From the NCBI GenBank assembly GCA_044226845.1, contig JBGAGG010000010.1, positions 62,001 through 126,000 on the forward strand: a stretch of DNA of 64,000 bases, in the 5' to 3' direction. This document shows, in pieces, positions 17,244-26,268 of this stretch. Below the pieces are notes generated by a model, which was not told the origin of the DNA, searched no databases, and was given only the letters and a program-made list of their open reading frames with translations. The first letter of the stretch is position 1. Every line of letters begins with the position of its first letter. The translations under genes were made by a program, and so were the position numbers. The stretch is from JAFDZO01 sp044226845 (GTDB lineage: Bacteria; Bacteroidota; Ignavibacteria; Tepidaquicellales; Tepidaquicellaceae).

Positions 17244-18440
17244 TTAGTTAACTTTAAGGAATTTTCTTTTACCGACTTTCATCGTAAAGCTTTTTTCTTT
17301 TCCTATAACTGCATTCACGTCACTTATTTTCTCTCCGTCTATACTAACTGCCGATGCTTCGATTAATTTTCTGGCTGCAGAGTTTGAATCTGCCATTTTA
17401 TTGCTTACCATAAGATTTATAAGCTTCACGTCCTCATCAAGCCTAACTTCAGGTATATCATCCGGAATTTCCTTCTTAATGAAAATCTTATCAAATTCTT
17501 CTATAGAATTCTTCGCAGTGTCTTCATCATAATAAAGCTTCACTATTTCATAACCGAGTTTTCGTTTATAATCTCTCGGGCTCTCAGTTATCTTATCTTT
17601 AATATCCTTTAATTCATCTACGGATATTTGCGTACCAAGTTCAAAATATTTGTAAATTAATGAATCAGGAATTCTCATAGTCTTGCCGAAAATATCTTTT
17701 GGATCTTCGCTGATACCGATGGCATTATCCAAGGACTTGCTCATTTTCTCGCTGCCGTCAATTCCTTCAAGAAGCGGCATTGTGATAACGCATTGCGGTT
17801 CTTTGCCGTATCTTTTCTGTACGTCTCTTCCTACAAGGTTATTAAACTTCTGGTCAGTACCGCCAAGTTCTACATCCGAATTAATCGCATACGAATCATA
17901 TCCCTGCATCAGCGGATAAAGCATTTCATGGAAAGCAATCTCTGCCTGTTCATTAAGCCTGTTTGTAAAATCATCTCTCTCTAAAATTCTCTGAACGGTA
18001 AACTTTGACATCAGCTGAATCAATTGTCTTAAGTCAAGCTTTGAAAGCCACTCAGAGTTATATAATATTTTTGTCTTATCCTTATCAAGAATTTTTACCG
18101 CCTGCTCAAAATATGATTTTCCATTCTCAACAGCTTCTTCAAATGTTAGCTGAGGTCGTGTTTTTTTCTTTCCTGTCGGATCGCCTATCATACCTGTATA
18201 ATCCCCTACTATCAAAATTGCAGTGTGTCCGAGTTCCTGAAATTGTCTCAGCTTATTCAATACAACTGCATGACCGATATGTAAATCCGGACGTGACGGG
18301 TCAGCACCAAGTTTTATAATTAGCGGAGTTTTTTTAGCAATGGACTTCTCAATTTTTTTTACAAGTTCATCTTCGGGAATTATTTCAACTGTTGCGCGCT
18401 TTATTACATCTAACTGTTCGTTTAAAGAAGGAAAATTCAT
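17244..18440 (-). CDS. tyrS: Tyrosyl-tRNA synthetase
   Basis: 398 aa. Class I aminoacyl-tRNA synthetase signatures: HIGH at 54-57 in PDLHIGHAVVLNKL and KMSKS at 232-236 in DGSEKMSKSLDN; tyrosine pocket residues in SDVELGGTDQKFN. C-terminal S4 RNA-binding domain (about 335-398, LINLMVSNKMADSNSAARKL). Its start codon abuts the smpB stop (one base apart), both minus strand, so smpB-tyrS is likely one unit. Confidence 0.97.
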   Translation of the reverse strand: MNFPSLNEQLDVIKRATVEIIPEDELVKKIEKSIAKKTPLIIKLGADPSRPDLHIGHAVVLNKLRQFQELGHTAILIVGDYTGMIGDPTGKKKTRPQLTFEEAVENGKSYFEQAVKILDKDKTKILYNSEWLSKLDLRQLIQLMSKFTVQRILERDDFTNRLNEQAEIAFHEMLYPLMQGYDSYAINSDVELGGTDQKFNNLVGRDVQKRYGKEPQCVITMPLLEGIDGSEKMSKSLDNAIGISEDPKDIFGKTMRIPDSLIYKYFELGTQISVDELKDIKDKITESPRDYKRKLGYEIVKLYYDEDTAKNSIEEFDKIFIKKEIPDDIPEVRLDEDVKLINLMVSNKMADSNSAARKLIEASAVSIDGEKISDVNAVIGKEKSFTMKVGKRKFLKVN

Positions 18441-18896
18441 TTATAGTTTAATTCTCTTTAGTTTCAGATCTGTTTCTCGTTGTTTTATTGACTCACGTTT
18501 ATCGTAAAGTTTTTTACCTCTTCCGATGCCGAGCTCAACTTTTACTTTTGAATTCTTAAAATACATCTTCAATGGAATAAGCGTTAATCCTTTTTCAGTC
18601 AAAGCTTCCTTTATCTTCTTAATTTCTTTTTTATGAAGAAGAAGCTTTCTGTTCCTATCCGGAATATGATTGTTTATATTTCCGTATTTATACTCATTAA
18701 TATTCGCGCCAATCAGAAACACTTCATCTTTTATCACTCTTGCATACGATTCAACAATGCTTACCTTTGCTTCGCGAAGCGATTTTACTTCAGTTCCTTC
18801 AAGAGAAATCCCCGCTTCATATTTATCCAGTATAGCGTACTCAAAATTAGCTTTACGGTTATTGGTAATTATTTTAATTTTATCGGTGTCAGACAT
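18441..18896 (-). CDS. smpB: SsrA-binding protein SmpB
   Basis: 151 aa. Family blocks: NRKANFEYAILDKYEAGI, LEGTEVKSLREAKVSIVESYARV and LLLHKKEIKKI, with the C-terminal tail YDKRESIKQRETDLKLKR. SmpB binds tmRNA and places it in the ribosomal A-site during trans-translation rescue. Complete length. tmRNA itself was not found in the window. Confidence 0.96.
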   Translation of the reverse strand: MSDTDKIKIITNNRKANFEYAILDKYEAGISLEGTEVKSLREAKVSIVESYARVIKDEVFLIGANINEYKYGNINNHIPDRNRKLLLHKKEIKKIKEALTEKGLTLIPLKMYFKNSKVKVELGIGRGKKLYDKRESIKQRETDLKLKRIKL

Positions 18897-19007
18897 TTGG
18901 GCATAATTTTTACTGTATGACTATTATTCTAGTTGGGAATAAAAATTGACAGGTTAGTGAAATTACCCATATTTAAGAGTTTAATCAATTTATAAATAAT
19001 TACTATA

Positions 19008-19646
19008 ATGAGAGTTTTCCAGATACCCGTTACTCCGTTTGTTATGAACTGCTACATCAACTTCGATGAAAATACCAAGGAAGGAGTTATATTTGACCCC
19101 GCAGCATACACTCTTGAAGAAGAGAATCAAATCAAAAAAATCATAGAAGATAACGGCATCAAGATAAAATACATTATCAATACTCACGGACATATTGACC
19201 ACATACTCGGTAATAAATTTGCCAAGGACTATTTCAACGTTCCGATTTTAATGAATGAAAAGGATATGCCATTCTACGATAAAGTACTGAACCAGGGAAA
19301 ACTGTACGGGCTTGACTTTCCTGCACCTCCGCCGGTTGATGAATTCATTGACGAAACCAGTAAAATACAGGTAGGTGATACTGAATTTAAAATCCTACAT
19401 ACTCCCGGACACTCGCCGGGAAGCCTTACATTCATTGATGATAAATACAAAAATATATTCTGCGGTGATGTGATTTTTAAAGATTCAATTGGAAGAACGG
19501 ATCTTCCGTTCGGGGATTATGATGAGCTTATGAACTCAATCAATAATATTTTATTGCCTTCAGTTCAGGATAGTTATACATTGCATCCCGGACATATGGA
19601 GATAACTACAGTGGGCAGAGAAAAAGAACTTAATCCTTTTCTCTGA
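19008..19646 (+). CDS. MBL-fold hydrolase, glyoxalase II-like
   Basis: 212 aa metallo-beta-lactamase fold. The zinc-binding motif is THGHIDHILG (HxHxDH form, near residues 60-69), with further ligands in LHTPGHSPGSL, CGDVIFKDSIGRTD and the last-strand TLHPGHMEIT. This pattern is that of small (GloC-type) hydroxyacylglutathione hydrolases and related thioesterases. In an organism using bacillithiol rather than glutathione, the thioester substrate may be different (inference). Monocistronic, divergent from smpB. Confidence 0.9.
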   Translation: MRVFQIPVTPFVMNCYINFDENTKEGVIFDPAAYTLEEENQIKKIIEDNGIKIKYIINTHGHIDHILGNKFAKDYFNVPILMNEKDMPFYDKVLNQGKLYGLDFPAPPPVDEFIDETSKIQVGDTEFKILHTPGHSPGSLTFIDDKYKNIFCGDVIFKDSIGRTDLPFGDYDELMNSINNILLPSVQDSYTLHPGHMEITTVGREKELNPFL

Positions 19647-19671
19647 CCATAATAATTCTTAATATTAGTTC

Positions 19672-20193
19672 TTAATTATTTACTTTGAAGTTCTTTGCAA
19701 TCTTGTCAAAATCTTTTTCAGCTGCCGGATAATTTGCTATAGTTGTAATGAACCTCAGCATATAAGTATAATTCTGCTTATCTGTATTTTGCGTTCTGTA
19801 ATAAAAAATCTTTTCACCAAATTCACTGTCTTTATAAACTGCACTTCTTCCTTCAGCGTGCTCTGAAGTAAAATTAGTATACTCTCCGCTTCTCTTAGGA
19901 ATGTTCAGCGTCATATCTTTTTCAAGAGTATAAATTAAATCATCGAGACTCTTGATTGATTCAACTTTAAATGCAAGCAGCATAATTGCATCCTTGCCGT
20001 CTTTCTTATCGAACGTATAAGATATAGCATCCTTGTTTGTAGTCTCTTCTGTTTTGGATTTCTTCCAGTCAGAGCCGAGAGAAATCTTGAATGCATAATT
20101 ATTATCCGAAATATCTGACGAGGTCTGTGAATAAATATTTTGGATAAAAATTAACGAGAGAAAAAACGTAAATGTGACTAAAACTTTTTTCAT
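19672..20193 (-). CDS. Secreted protein of unknown function
   Basis: 173 aa. Signal peptide MKKVLVTFTFFLSLIFIQNIYSQ with likely cleavage after YSQ (about residue 23). The mature part starts TSSDISDNNYAFKISLGSDWKKS, resembling PsbP/DUF1795-type proteins that begin with a 'Y-x-F/I-x-L...W' strand, but the match is only suggestive. No Cys. It follows the M48 protease gene on the same strand by 42 bases and may belong to its transcript. Confidence 0.7.
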   Translation of the reverse strand: MKKVLVTFTFFLSLIFIQNIYSQTSSDISDNNYAFKISLGSDWKKSKTEETTNKDAISYTFDKKDGKDAIMLLAFKVESIKSLDDLIYTLEKDMTLNIPKRSGEYTNFTSEHAEGRSAVYKDSEFGEKIFYYRTQNTDKQNYTYMLRFITTIANYPAAEKDFDKIAKNFKVNN

Positions 20194-20235
20194 GAAAATC
20201 TCCTATGTGAAATTGAATATATAATTATAAAATAG

Positions 20236-21090
20236 TTATTGTAGTTTTGATTTTATTTCCAGATATCTCTCAGGGAAAAGTCCTTTTGTTGAATCCGGTC
20301 TTGGCTTAATATTGCTCAGCTCTTCAAATACGTTGTCGATTCTATCCTGCGGTAACGGATGTGTTGCAAATAATCTTTCAAGACTTCCCGGTGTCTGACC
20401 TTTTTTTCTTTGCTCCTCACGGATCTTGTTAAAGAAGAAAATTATGCTTCCAGGATAATACTGTGACGAACGTAAATATTTTATCGAATAATCATCTGCT
20501 TCCGTTTCATCTGAACGGCTGTTTGCAAGAAAACCAAGCCCGACAAATAAATTTGCAGCTATTTCAGCAAACTGATTCGGATTGCTTCCAAGTACTAATG
20601 AAAGTACCGTGCTTACACCATAATACGATGTTAGTCTTTGAGTCATGTGTCTTCTTTCTGCGTGAGCAATTTCATGAGCCATTACACCGGCAAGCGCTGC
20701 TTCGCTGTCAAGAAATTTTATCAGACCGGTATAAATGTAAATATATCCGCCCGGAATACAAAAAGCATTCACTGTGCTGTCATCCTGAATAACATCGAAC
20801 TTATAAGGAAAAACATTTTTATATTGTATTAACGATGAACTGTTAAGGATATTTCTTCCGATACCGCTCACATAACTTCTTACATCATCGTGGCCTTCCA
20901 TTATAGGATAATTCTGCCTGTCAGCCCTAATCTGAACATCAAGATCTTTTCCAATGCTTACATCATCACTCACCGAAAATAAATTTGCTCCGCAGCTGTA
21001 AAACACAGAAAAAGTACAAAGCGTTAAAACAGAAATTATTAAGTAAGAAAGGTTGTGGTTTAGTCTGAATTTCGTTGTTATTTTCTTCAT
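20236..21090 (-). CDS. M48 family metalloprotease lipoprotein
   Basis: 284 aa. A long N-terminal hydrophobic stretch (SYLIISVLTLCTFSVFYSC) ends in a lipobox with Cys33. The zinc motif is HEIAH at 139-143 in GVMAHEIAHAERRHM, with the third ligand in SRSDETEADDYS further on. This resembles the BepA/LoiP group of outer-membrane quality-control proteases in the periplasm, minus the TPR domain. The mature protein is likely anchored to the outer membrane. Co-directional with the next downstream secreted protein. Confidence 0.9.
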   Translation of the reverse strand: MKKITTKFRLNHNLSYLIISVLTLCTFSVFYSCGANLFSVSDDVSIGKDLDVQIRADRQNYPIMEGHDDVRSYVSGIGRNILNSSSLIQYKNVFPYKFDVIQDDSTVNAFCIPGGYIYIYTGLIKFLDSEAALAGVMAHEIAHAERRHMTQRLTSYYGVSTVLSLVLGSNPNQFAEIAANLFVGLGFLANSRSDETEADDYSIKYLRSSQYYPGSIIFFFNKIREEQRKKGQTPGSLERLFATHPLPQDRIDNVFEELSNIKPRPDSTKGLFPERYLEIKSKLQ

Positions 21091-21156
21091 AATATATCTC
21101 TATTTGTTATATCCATTTAAACTGAAATTGTTCCTTTTAAATTTCAGTATTATTTA

Positions 21157-21939
21157 TCACTTACCTGTGAATTTAGGTTTTCTTTTTTCTAAAAATGCTG
21201 CAACACCTTCTTTAAAATCAGCTGAATTTCCTGCTGACTGCTGATGCTGCGCTTCAAGCTCAAGTATATCTTCCAATGGCGAGTGCGCTGCTTTCTGCAA
21301 CATATCCTTTATCATTCCGATTGCAAATGTCGGTTTCGATGCAAAATTTTCTGCAACCTGTGCTGTAATTTTTTTAAGCAGAGTACCATTGCTTACCATT
21401 TTATTTATAAGCCCTAACTCTTTTGCTTCCTTTGCTGTAACTTTATCCCCCGTTGCGCAGAGCTCAAAAGCTTTTGCATAACCTAAAATTTTCAGCAGAT
21501 AAAATGATGAGCCGCTATCGGGTACAAGTCCTACGTTGATAAACACTTCAATCAATGTTGCGCTTTCAACTGCAATGCGATAGTCACAAGCTAATGCAAG
21601 AGATAGTCCAGCACCTGCTGCAACTCCGTTTATTGAGGCAATAACAGGCTTTGGAAGTCCTGTAATAAGTTTTATCAAAGGATTGTATCTTTTATCAAGA
21701 GCTTCTTTGAATGTAGATTTTTTATCAGTGAAGTCTTTCAAATCCTGACCTGAGCAGAATGCCTTACCTGCTCCGGTAATTACTACGCATCTTACATCAT
21801 CAGCCGCAGCATCGTTTTTAAAAGCATCCTGCAGCTCGTAAGTCATTTCATCATTAAATGCATTGTAAACATCGGGACGATTTAAAGTTATATATAAAAC
21901 GGAATTTTTTTTCTCGGTTAGTATAGAATTATATGCCAT
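21157..21939 (-). CDS. Enoyl-CoA hydratase/isomerase family protein
   Basis: 260 aa crotonase fold. Oxyanion-hole segments: GAGKAFCSGQDLKDF (first) and NGVAAGAGLSLALACDYRIA (second), the latter followed by FINVGLVPDSGSSFYL with the usual acidic residue replaced by Asp in VPDSG. The FCSGQDLKDF form is typical of PaaG-like isomerases of the phenylacetate route, but the same motif occurs in other hydratases. The neighbours do not name a pathway, so only the family is stated. Confidence 0.88.
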   Translation of the reverse strand: MAYNSILTEKKNSVLYITLNRPDVYNAFNDEMTYELQDAFKNDAAADDVRCVVITGAGKAFCSGQDLKDFTDKKSTFKEALDKRYNPLIKLITGLPKPVIASINGVAAGAGLSLALACDYRIAVESATLIEVFINVGLVPDSGSSFYLLKILGYAKAFELCATGDKVTAKEAKELGLINKMVSNGTLLKKITAQVAENFASKPTFAIGMIKDMLQKAAHSPLEDILELEAQHQQSAGNSADFKEGVAAFLEKRKPKFTGK

Positions 21940-21995
21940 TAGTTGAGTATCATTTTAGTTCTAAAAAGAAAATATAAAATAAATTCATCTGCGTT

Positions 21996-22216
21996 AAAAG
22001 TCGGAAAAAAGTCGGGTTTTATAATTCCCGTTTTTGTTTTTACAATAGTGATTTTTTAAAATTCAGTCAGTGACGGATTTTTGACGGATTTCTGTTAATT
22101 GTTAACTGATAATTGTTAATTGAAATATGTCGGGTTTTATATTCTCCTGTGTTGTTTTTACAACACTGACAAATTTTAGTTTTAAAAAAGTCGGAAATAA
22201 GTCGGATTTTCATTTC
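21996..22216. repeat. GTCGG dispersed repeat, copies A and B
   Basis: Non-coding stretch 21940-22374. It holds two copies of a unit also seen at 39878-40242: paired GTCGG motifs (GTCGGAAAAAAGTCGGGTTTT), a core with TGTTGTTTTTACAACA (a perfect hairpin in copy B near 22151-22166), then an A/T-rich tail and another GTCGG pair. Copy A near 21996-22082 has a degraded core and GACGG instead of GTCGG at its end; copy B is about 22129-22216. No reading frame of interest. Confidence 0.75.
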
Positions 22217-22374
22217 AATTACGAGTTTCAAAATACGATTTACGAATGGAAACTTCTTATTTATTTCACCTCTGAATAAATCTGAAATCTGAACTCAGCA
22301 AATATAACATTCCTCCTATGCAAATTCTAATGCATCTTCCCTATTAGTAGGTATAGGCAAATATATTCAATTTA

Positions 22375-24864
22375 CTAATGCTGATTGACCATAATATAAT
22401 TCAGCGCCTTATCAATTCTGGATTCGCATTCCTTCAGGTGAAAAGAATCAAAATCGTTTCCGCCTCTGTAATTTCCCAGATCTTTCTTCAACTGGTTCAA
22501 TATCTTGAACGAAATCGAACGGGCATCTTCAGGCGCTCCAAACTGCGGATTCACAAGCATATCGATCAGATATCCCAGATGGAGTTTTTGCAGTCCTCTT
22601 CTTGCTTTGGAAATTTCAGACTTCGTTCTTACTTCACTCCATATATTTGAATACAGATAATCGTTCAGCTCATTCAATGTTAAAATATCCGATGATAAAT
22701 TTTCCTGCTCAAGCATTCTTTTCATCAGCACAGGACTGTACATCCTCGCAAGTGTATTATTCTGAATTGTCTGTATTATATCGTTCAAAGGAAAATCCTG
22801 CCTCGCTCTTCCGTTTGCAACTGGCTGAAGCATTTTCATAAAATCATTACTGAATGATAAAAAATTATCCGCTTCAAATGCATACTTATTTAAAAAATCC
22901 AAAGCTTCCATTTGCTCAGCACGTGTCACCGGCATAATAGGATAGCGGTTATCAACAATATCTCCCTGCTTCATTTTAGTTACGTAAGCGCCGCCTATAT
23001 ACTTCGACACAATCATCGTATTGGAAAAATAATCAAAGAGCAGACCGATGAAAACATTGTTAAGCTGCGCATAACTTTCGTTATATGTCGGGAAATATTT
23101 ATCGATCTTACCGAAAAGATTTGTATCAATTTCCATCTTATCTTTTGCGTACTTCAATGGCGAGCTGCCCAGATCAAATGTCTGCGTCAGTGGGTCAAGA
23201 CTTGTCGGCCCGAATATATTCATTGCATCTTCATCCGTACCATAAACCAAATGCGGGTCAGAAGAGCGTGAAGCTATGGCAATTAAATAAGGCACTTCAT
23301 CCTCAGATTTTTTTACATTCGGAAAAATTTTATATCCGTATTCGATTATATTTGCTGCAGTATAATCCATCACTGAGCCTGAATTGCCCCACTGATTTGT
23401 AAATTCCGGATTTCTTATCTCATCAAAAGTATATGCAGTCGATGCTTTGAAGTTATGCCTTAATCCCAATGTGTGCCCGACTTCATGAACGACTAAATCA
23501 GTCAGATAATCATAAACATAATCCTTCGGAATTTCATCAGTGTTTGTAATATTGTTATCAATCACATATTTCACTGCGCCAATCAATGCATGATTTTGCG
23601 AGAGCGATGAATACCGGCACATATAAATATTATTCTTATTTAATTTCTCAAGAACCTTAATAACTTTATCGCCTTCAAAACCTGAGTTTTGTAATTCCTG
23701 TTTTGAACTTATCAGATTAAACAAAGTTTTTTCATCCTGTGTAAATCGCAGAGCTTCTGAGTTTATTAAAACAGAGCTGTTCAATATTTCACCTGTGAAA
23801 GGATTTGAAACAGAGGGTCCAATACCAGCAATTCCCGATGTAGAAAATGACTGCCAGCGTAGTACGTTAAATCTTATATCATCAGAATCCCACTGAACAG
23901 AATCCGGCTGCACTTTGCACTGAACAGCATCTTTGAATCCTATTTTTTCAAATGCCTTATTCCACATCAGCACGCCTTTTTTTATAGCATCCCTATACTC
24001 CTTCGGAGTCGCTCTGTCTATCCAGTATACAATAGGTTTTACAGGTTCGGATAATTCATCATAAGGATTTTTCTTCTGCAGATTCCATCTGGCAATATAT
24101 TTGGTAGTTTCACTTTTTCTTAAAGTATTGGTGTAATCTTTAACAAGTGTTTCAAAGTATCCCACGCGCGCATCTGAAAGCCTTGGCATGTACGGATTAT
24201 TGGAATCAGGTGTTAAATCAACAAGTGAATATCGTATTTTAAAATTAACCGAACGTGAATCCGGAATTGCAGGAACCGGACTTGATGACGTTGTAAAAAC
24301 GTAATTAACAGTAATCTCAATATTCTTCGGAAAAGTTTTTACTTCTTCAATAAAAGTCAGTTCGGAATTTATAGAATAATAGCCTCCGAGAAGCTGCTGA
24401 AAAACAAACTGAAGATTCGGAATATCAGAGGTAAAGTATGAATTTATTTTAGCAATAAATTTAGAACTATCCGAACTGAATCCTTCTATTTTTAAAGGGC
24501 CGAAACGCGATGTAACATTCTGCCCGTAATTCGAAAACTTATTTGTATCGGGGAGAATAAGCTCGTTGATCTTTATTATATCAAGATTATCGTTTCTTCT
24601 TTCAAGCTGCATAGTCATCTGCCCGGCATCAAGTCCGGCAAAAAAACCAAGCTCATCTATAGAAGTGAGATTAGTCATCTTCAGTAGAAAAAGTTTTTTA
24701 TCGTAGCCTTTGTTGAACTCAAAATAATAATCTCCTTTATCGGAGTATGTAGTAAAAAGTCCGGGAGTTTTTTTTGATTTAGATACAACTGCATCATATC
24801 CTTCCTGCGCATGTAGATTGGCAAAGGAAATTGAGAGGATTAAAAGTAAAACTAATTTTTTCAT
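22375..24864 (-). CDS. Zinc-dependent metalloprotease, DUF5117/DUF4953-type (M10-like)
   Basis: 829 aa. Signal peptide MKKLVLLLILSISFANLHAQ (1-20). Extended zinc motif HEVGHTLGLRH at 460-470, i.e. HExxHxxGxxH with His460, His464, His470 as ligands, in the order of metzincin proteases. The preceding PIVYWIDRATPKEYRDAIKKG and following NQWGNSGSVMDYTA (met-turn-like) fit the DUF5117-catalytic-DUF4953 family of secreted Bacteroidota proteases. It is exported; substrate unknown. The gene stands 18 bases after the SRPBCC gene. Confidence 0.87.
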   Translation of the reverse strand: MKKLVLLLILSISFANLHAQEGYDAVVSKSKKTPGLFTTYSDKGDYYFEFNKGYDKKLFLLKMTNLTSIDELGFFAGLDAGQMTMQLERRNDNLDIIKINELILPDTNKFSNYGQNVTSRFGPLKIEGFSSDSSKFIAKINSYFTSDIPNLQFVFQQLLGGYYSINSELTFIEEVKTFPKNIEITVNYVFTTSSSPVPAIPDSRSVNFKIRYSLVDLTPDSNNPYMPRLSDARVGYFETLVKDYTNTLRKSETTKYIARWNLQKKNPYDELSEPVKPIVYWIDRATPKEYRDAIKKGVLMWNKAFEKIGFKDAVQCKVQPDSVQWDSDDIRFNVLRWQSFSTSGIAGIGPSVSNPFTGEILNSSVLINSEALRFTQDEKTLFNLISSKQELQNSGFEGDKVIKVLEKLNKNNIYMCRYSSLSQNHALIGAVKYVIDNNITNTDEIPKDYVYDYLTDLVVHEVGHTLGLRHNFKASTAYTFDEIRNPEFTNQWGNSGSVMDYTAANIIEYGYKIFPNVKKSEDEVPYLIAIASRSSDPHLVYGTDEDAMNIFGPTSLDPLTQTFDLGSSPLKYAKDKMEIDTNLFGKIDKYFPTYNESYAQLNNVFIGLLFDYFSNTMIVSKYIGGAYVTKMKQGDIVDNRYPIMPVTRAEQMEALDFLNKYAFEADNFLSFSNDFMKMLQPVANGRARQDFPLNDIIQTIQNNTLARMYSPVLMKRMLEQENLSSDILTLNELNDYLYSNIWSEVRTKSEISKARRGLQKLHLGYLIDMLVNPQFGAPEDARSISFKILNQLKKDLGNYRGGNDFDSFHLKECESRIDKALNYIMVNQH

Positions 24865-24881
24865 TAAATATTTTAGAAAGG

Positions 24882-25334
24882 TTAAATTTTTTCAAGTATT
24901 TCTTTTGTCTTTTTATGTCTTAGCTCAAACATGCTCTGTATCATTTTTTTTGCAAAAAGCCCGTGAGCAATATCGCCGAGAAATCCGAACGGCAGGTCAT
25001 AATCTACTCTGTCCGTCATTATAGTTTTACCTGCCTGTCTGTCAAAACAATGCCGGTGATACCAGTACTTGAACGGTCCCTTCAGCATATAATCGCCGAT
25101 GACTTCATTTTCGATGTATTGGGAAATTTTTACTTTCCAGTAAGATTTAAAAATTCCGAACTGCTTAACTGATAATTCTATTTCCGAATTTAAAACAAGC
25201 GGAAGCTCAATTTTTATAATTTCAGTTTTTACCGATGAAGGTGAAATTAACTTTAAATTATTTGTGTCTGTGTGAAATGCAAATGCTTTTTCTATCGGGC
25301 AATCCATTATCACGCTTTTCTCAAAATGATACAT
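24882..25334 (-). CDS. SRPBCC family protein
   Basis: 150 aa with the start used here (MYHFEKSVIMDCPIEKAFAFH); an upstream in-frame ATG at 25382 would add 16 residues but these do not look like the family start. The fold signatures are ADTNN-like loop in FHTDTNNLKLISP, then FGIFKSYWKVKISQYI and the last helix FAKKMIQSMFELRHKKT. SRPBCC proteins bind hydrophobic ligands; the function here is unknown. It lies upstream of the zinc protease gene and divergent from the guanidino-hydrolase gene. Confidence 0.82.
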   Translation of the reverse strand: MYHFEKSVIMDCPIEKAFAFHTDTNNLKLISPSSVKTEIIKIELPLVLNSEIELSVKQFGIFKSYWKVKISQYIENEVIGDYMLKGPFKYWYHRHCFDRQAGKTIMTDRVDYDLPFGFLGDIAHGLFAKKMIQSMFELRHKKTKEILEKI

Positions 25335-25430
25335 TTTTTTATCGTATATTTTTGTTGTTAATTTAAAGAAATTAACATACATCTTTTAAATATAGTTACT
25401 GAATAAAACCTATACAATTGCAATAAAATT

Positions 25431-26261
25431 ATGCTTCCTAAAAAAGTTCTGATGTGCGAGCCGAAATACTTCGATATTAACTACATCGGCAATGAATATA
25501 TGACTAATCTTAACGCTGACTTTGATAAAAACCTGGCTGAACAGCAATGGAATAACTTAAAATCTACCTATGAAAATCTCGGATTAGAAGTTTCAGTCAT
25601 TCCGCCTGTTGAAGGATTAGTGGATATGGTATTCACAGCAAATCAATCGCTTCCTTTCATGGATTCCGAAGGAAATAAAAAAGTAGTATTAAGCAAAATG
25701 AGAAATCCGCAGAGAGCGGATGAGGTAAAACACTTCAAAGATTTTTATCTGAAAGAAGGATATGAATTGATAAATCTTCCTGAAGAGATTGAATATTTTG
25801 AATCAATGGGTGATGCCATAATTGACTATAAGAGAAAGATTATTTTCGGAGGATACGGCTATAGAACGCATGAAAACGTTTATGATTTTTTGAAAGAAGT
25901 TACCGATTATGAAATCGTGAAAGTAAAGCTGATGAATAAATATTTTTATCATCTTGATACATGTTTCTCTTTGTTAAATTCACATACAGCAATGATATGC
26001 AGAGATGCTTTCAGTGTAGAAGATTTTAAAAAGATAACCAATTACTTTACAGATATTATTGAAGTTAGCGTAGAAGAGAATAAATATTCTTTTGCATGCA
26101 ACTGCCACTGCCCCGACGGTGAAAACGTAATTATTGATAAACGCGCAGTTGAAACAAAACTTATGCTGGAAAGAAATGAATTTAATGTTACAACTGTTGA
26201 TACTTCTGAGTTTATGAAATCAGGCGGCAGTGTATTCTGTATGAAAATGATGTACTTTTAA
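25431..26261 (+). CDS. Amidinotransferase/DDAH-superfamily guanidino-group hydrolase
   Basis: 276 aa. Opens LMCEPKYFDINYIGNEYM and has LVDMVFTANQSLP (67-71 VFTAN), an ExxGDA loop in YFESMGDAI (Glu124, Asp128), His174 in YFYHLDTCFSLL and the catalytic Cys270 in SGGSVFCMKM, all in superfamily order. The start block resembles arginine-dihydrolase N-domains (ArgZ/AgrE) and arginine deiminase-like proteins, so arginine or a methylarginine is the likely substrate (inference). It precedes a carbamoyltransferase by 7 bases. Confidence 0.8.
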   Translation: MLPKKVLMCEPKYFDINYIGNEYMTNLNADFDKNLAEQQWNNLKSTYENLGLEVSVIPPVEGLVDMVFTANQSLPFMDSEGNKKVVLSKMRNPQRADEVKHFKDFYLKEGYELINLPEEIEYFESMGDAIIDYKRKIIFGGYGYRTHENVYDFLKEVTDYEIVKVKLMNKYFYHLDTCFSLLNSHTAMICRDAFSVEDFKKITNYFTDIIEVSVEENKYSFACNCHCPDGENVIIDKRAVETKLMLERNEFNVTTVDTSEFMKSGGSVFCMKMMYF

Positions 26262-26268
26262 TAAAAAA

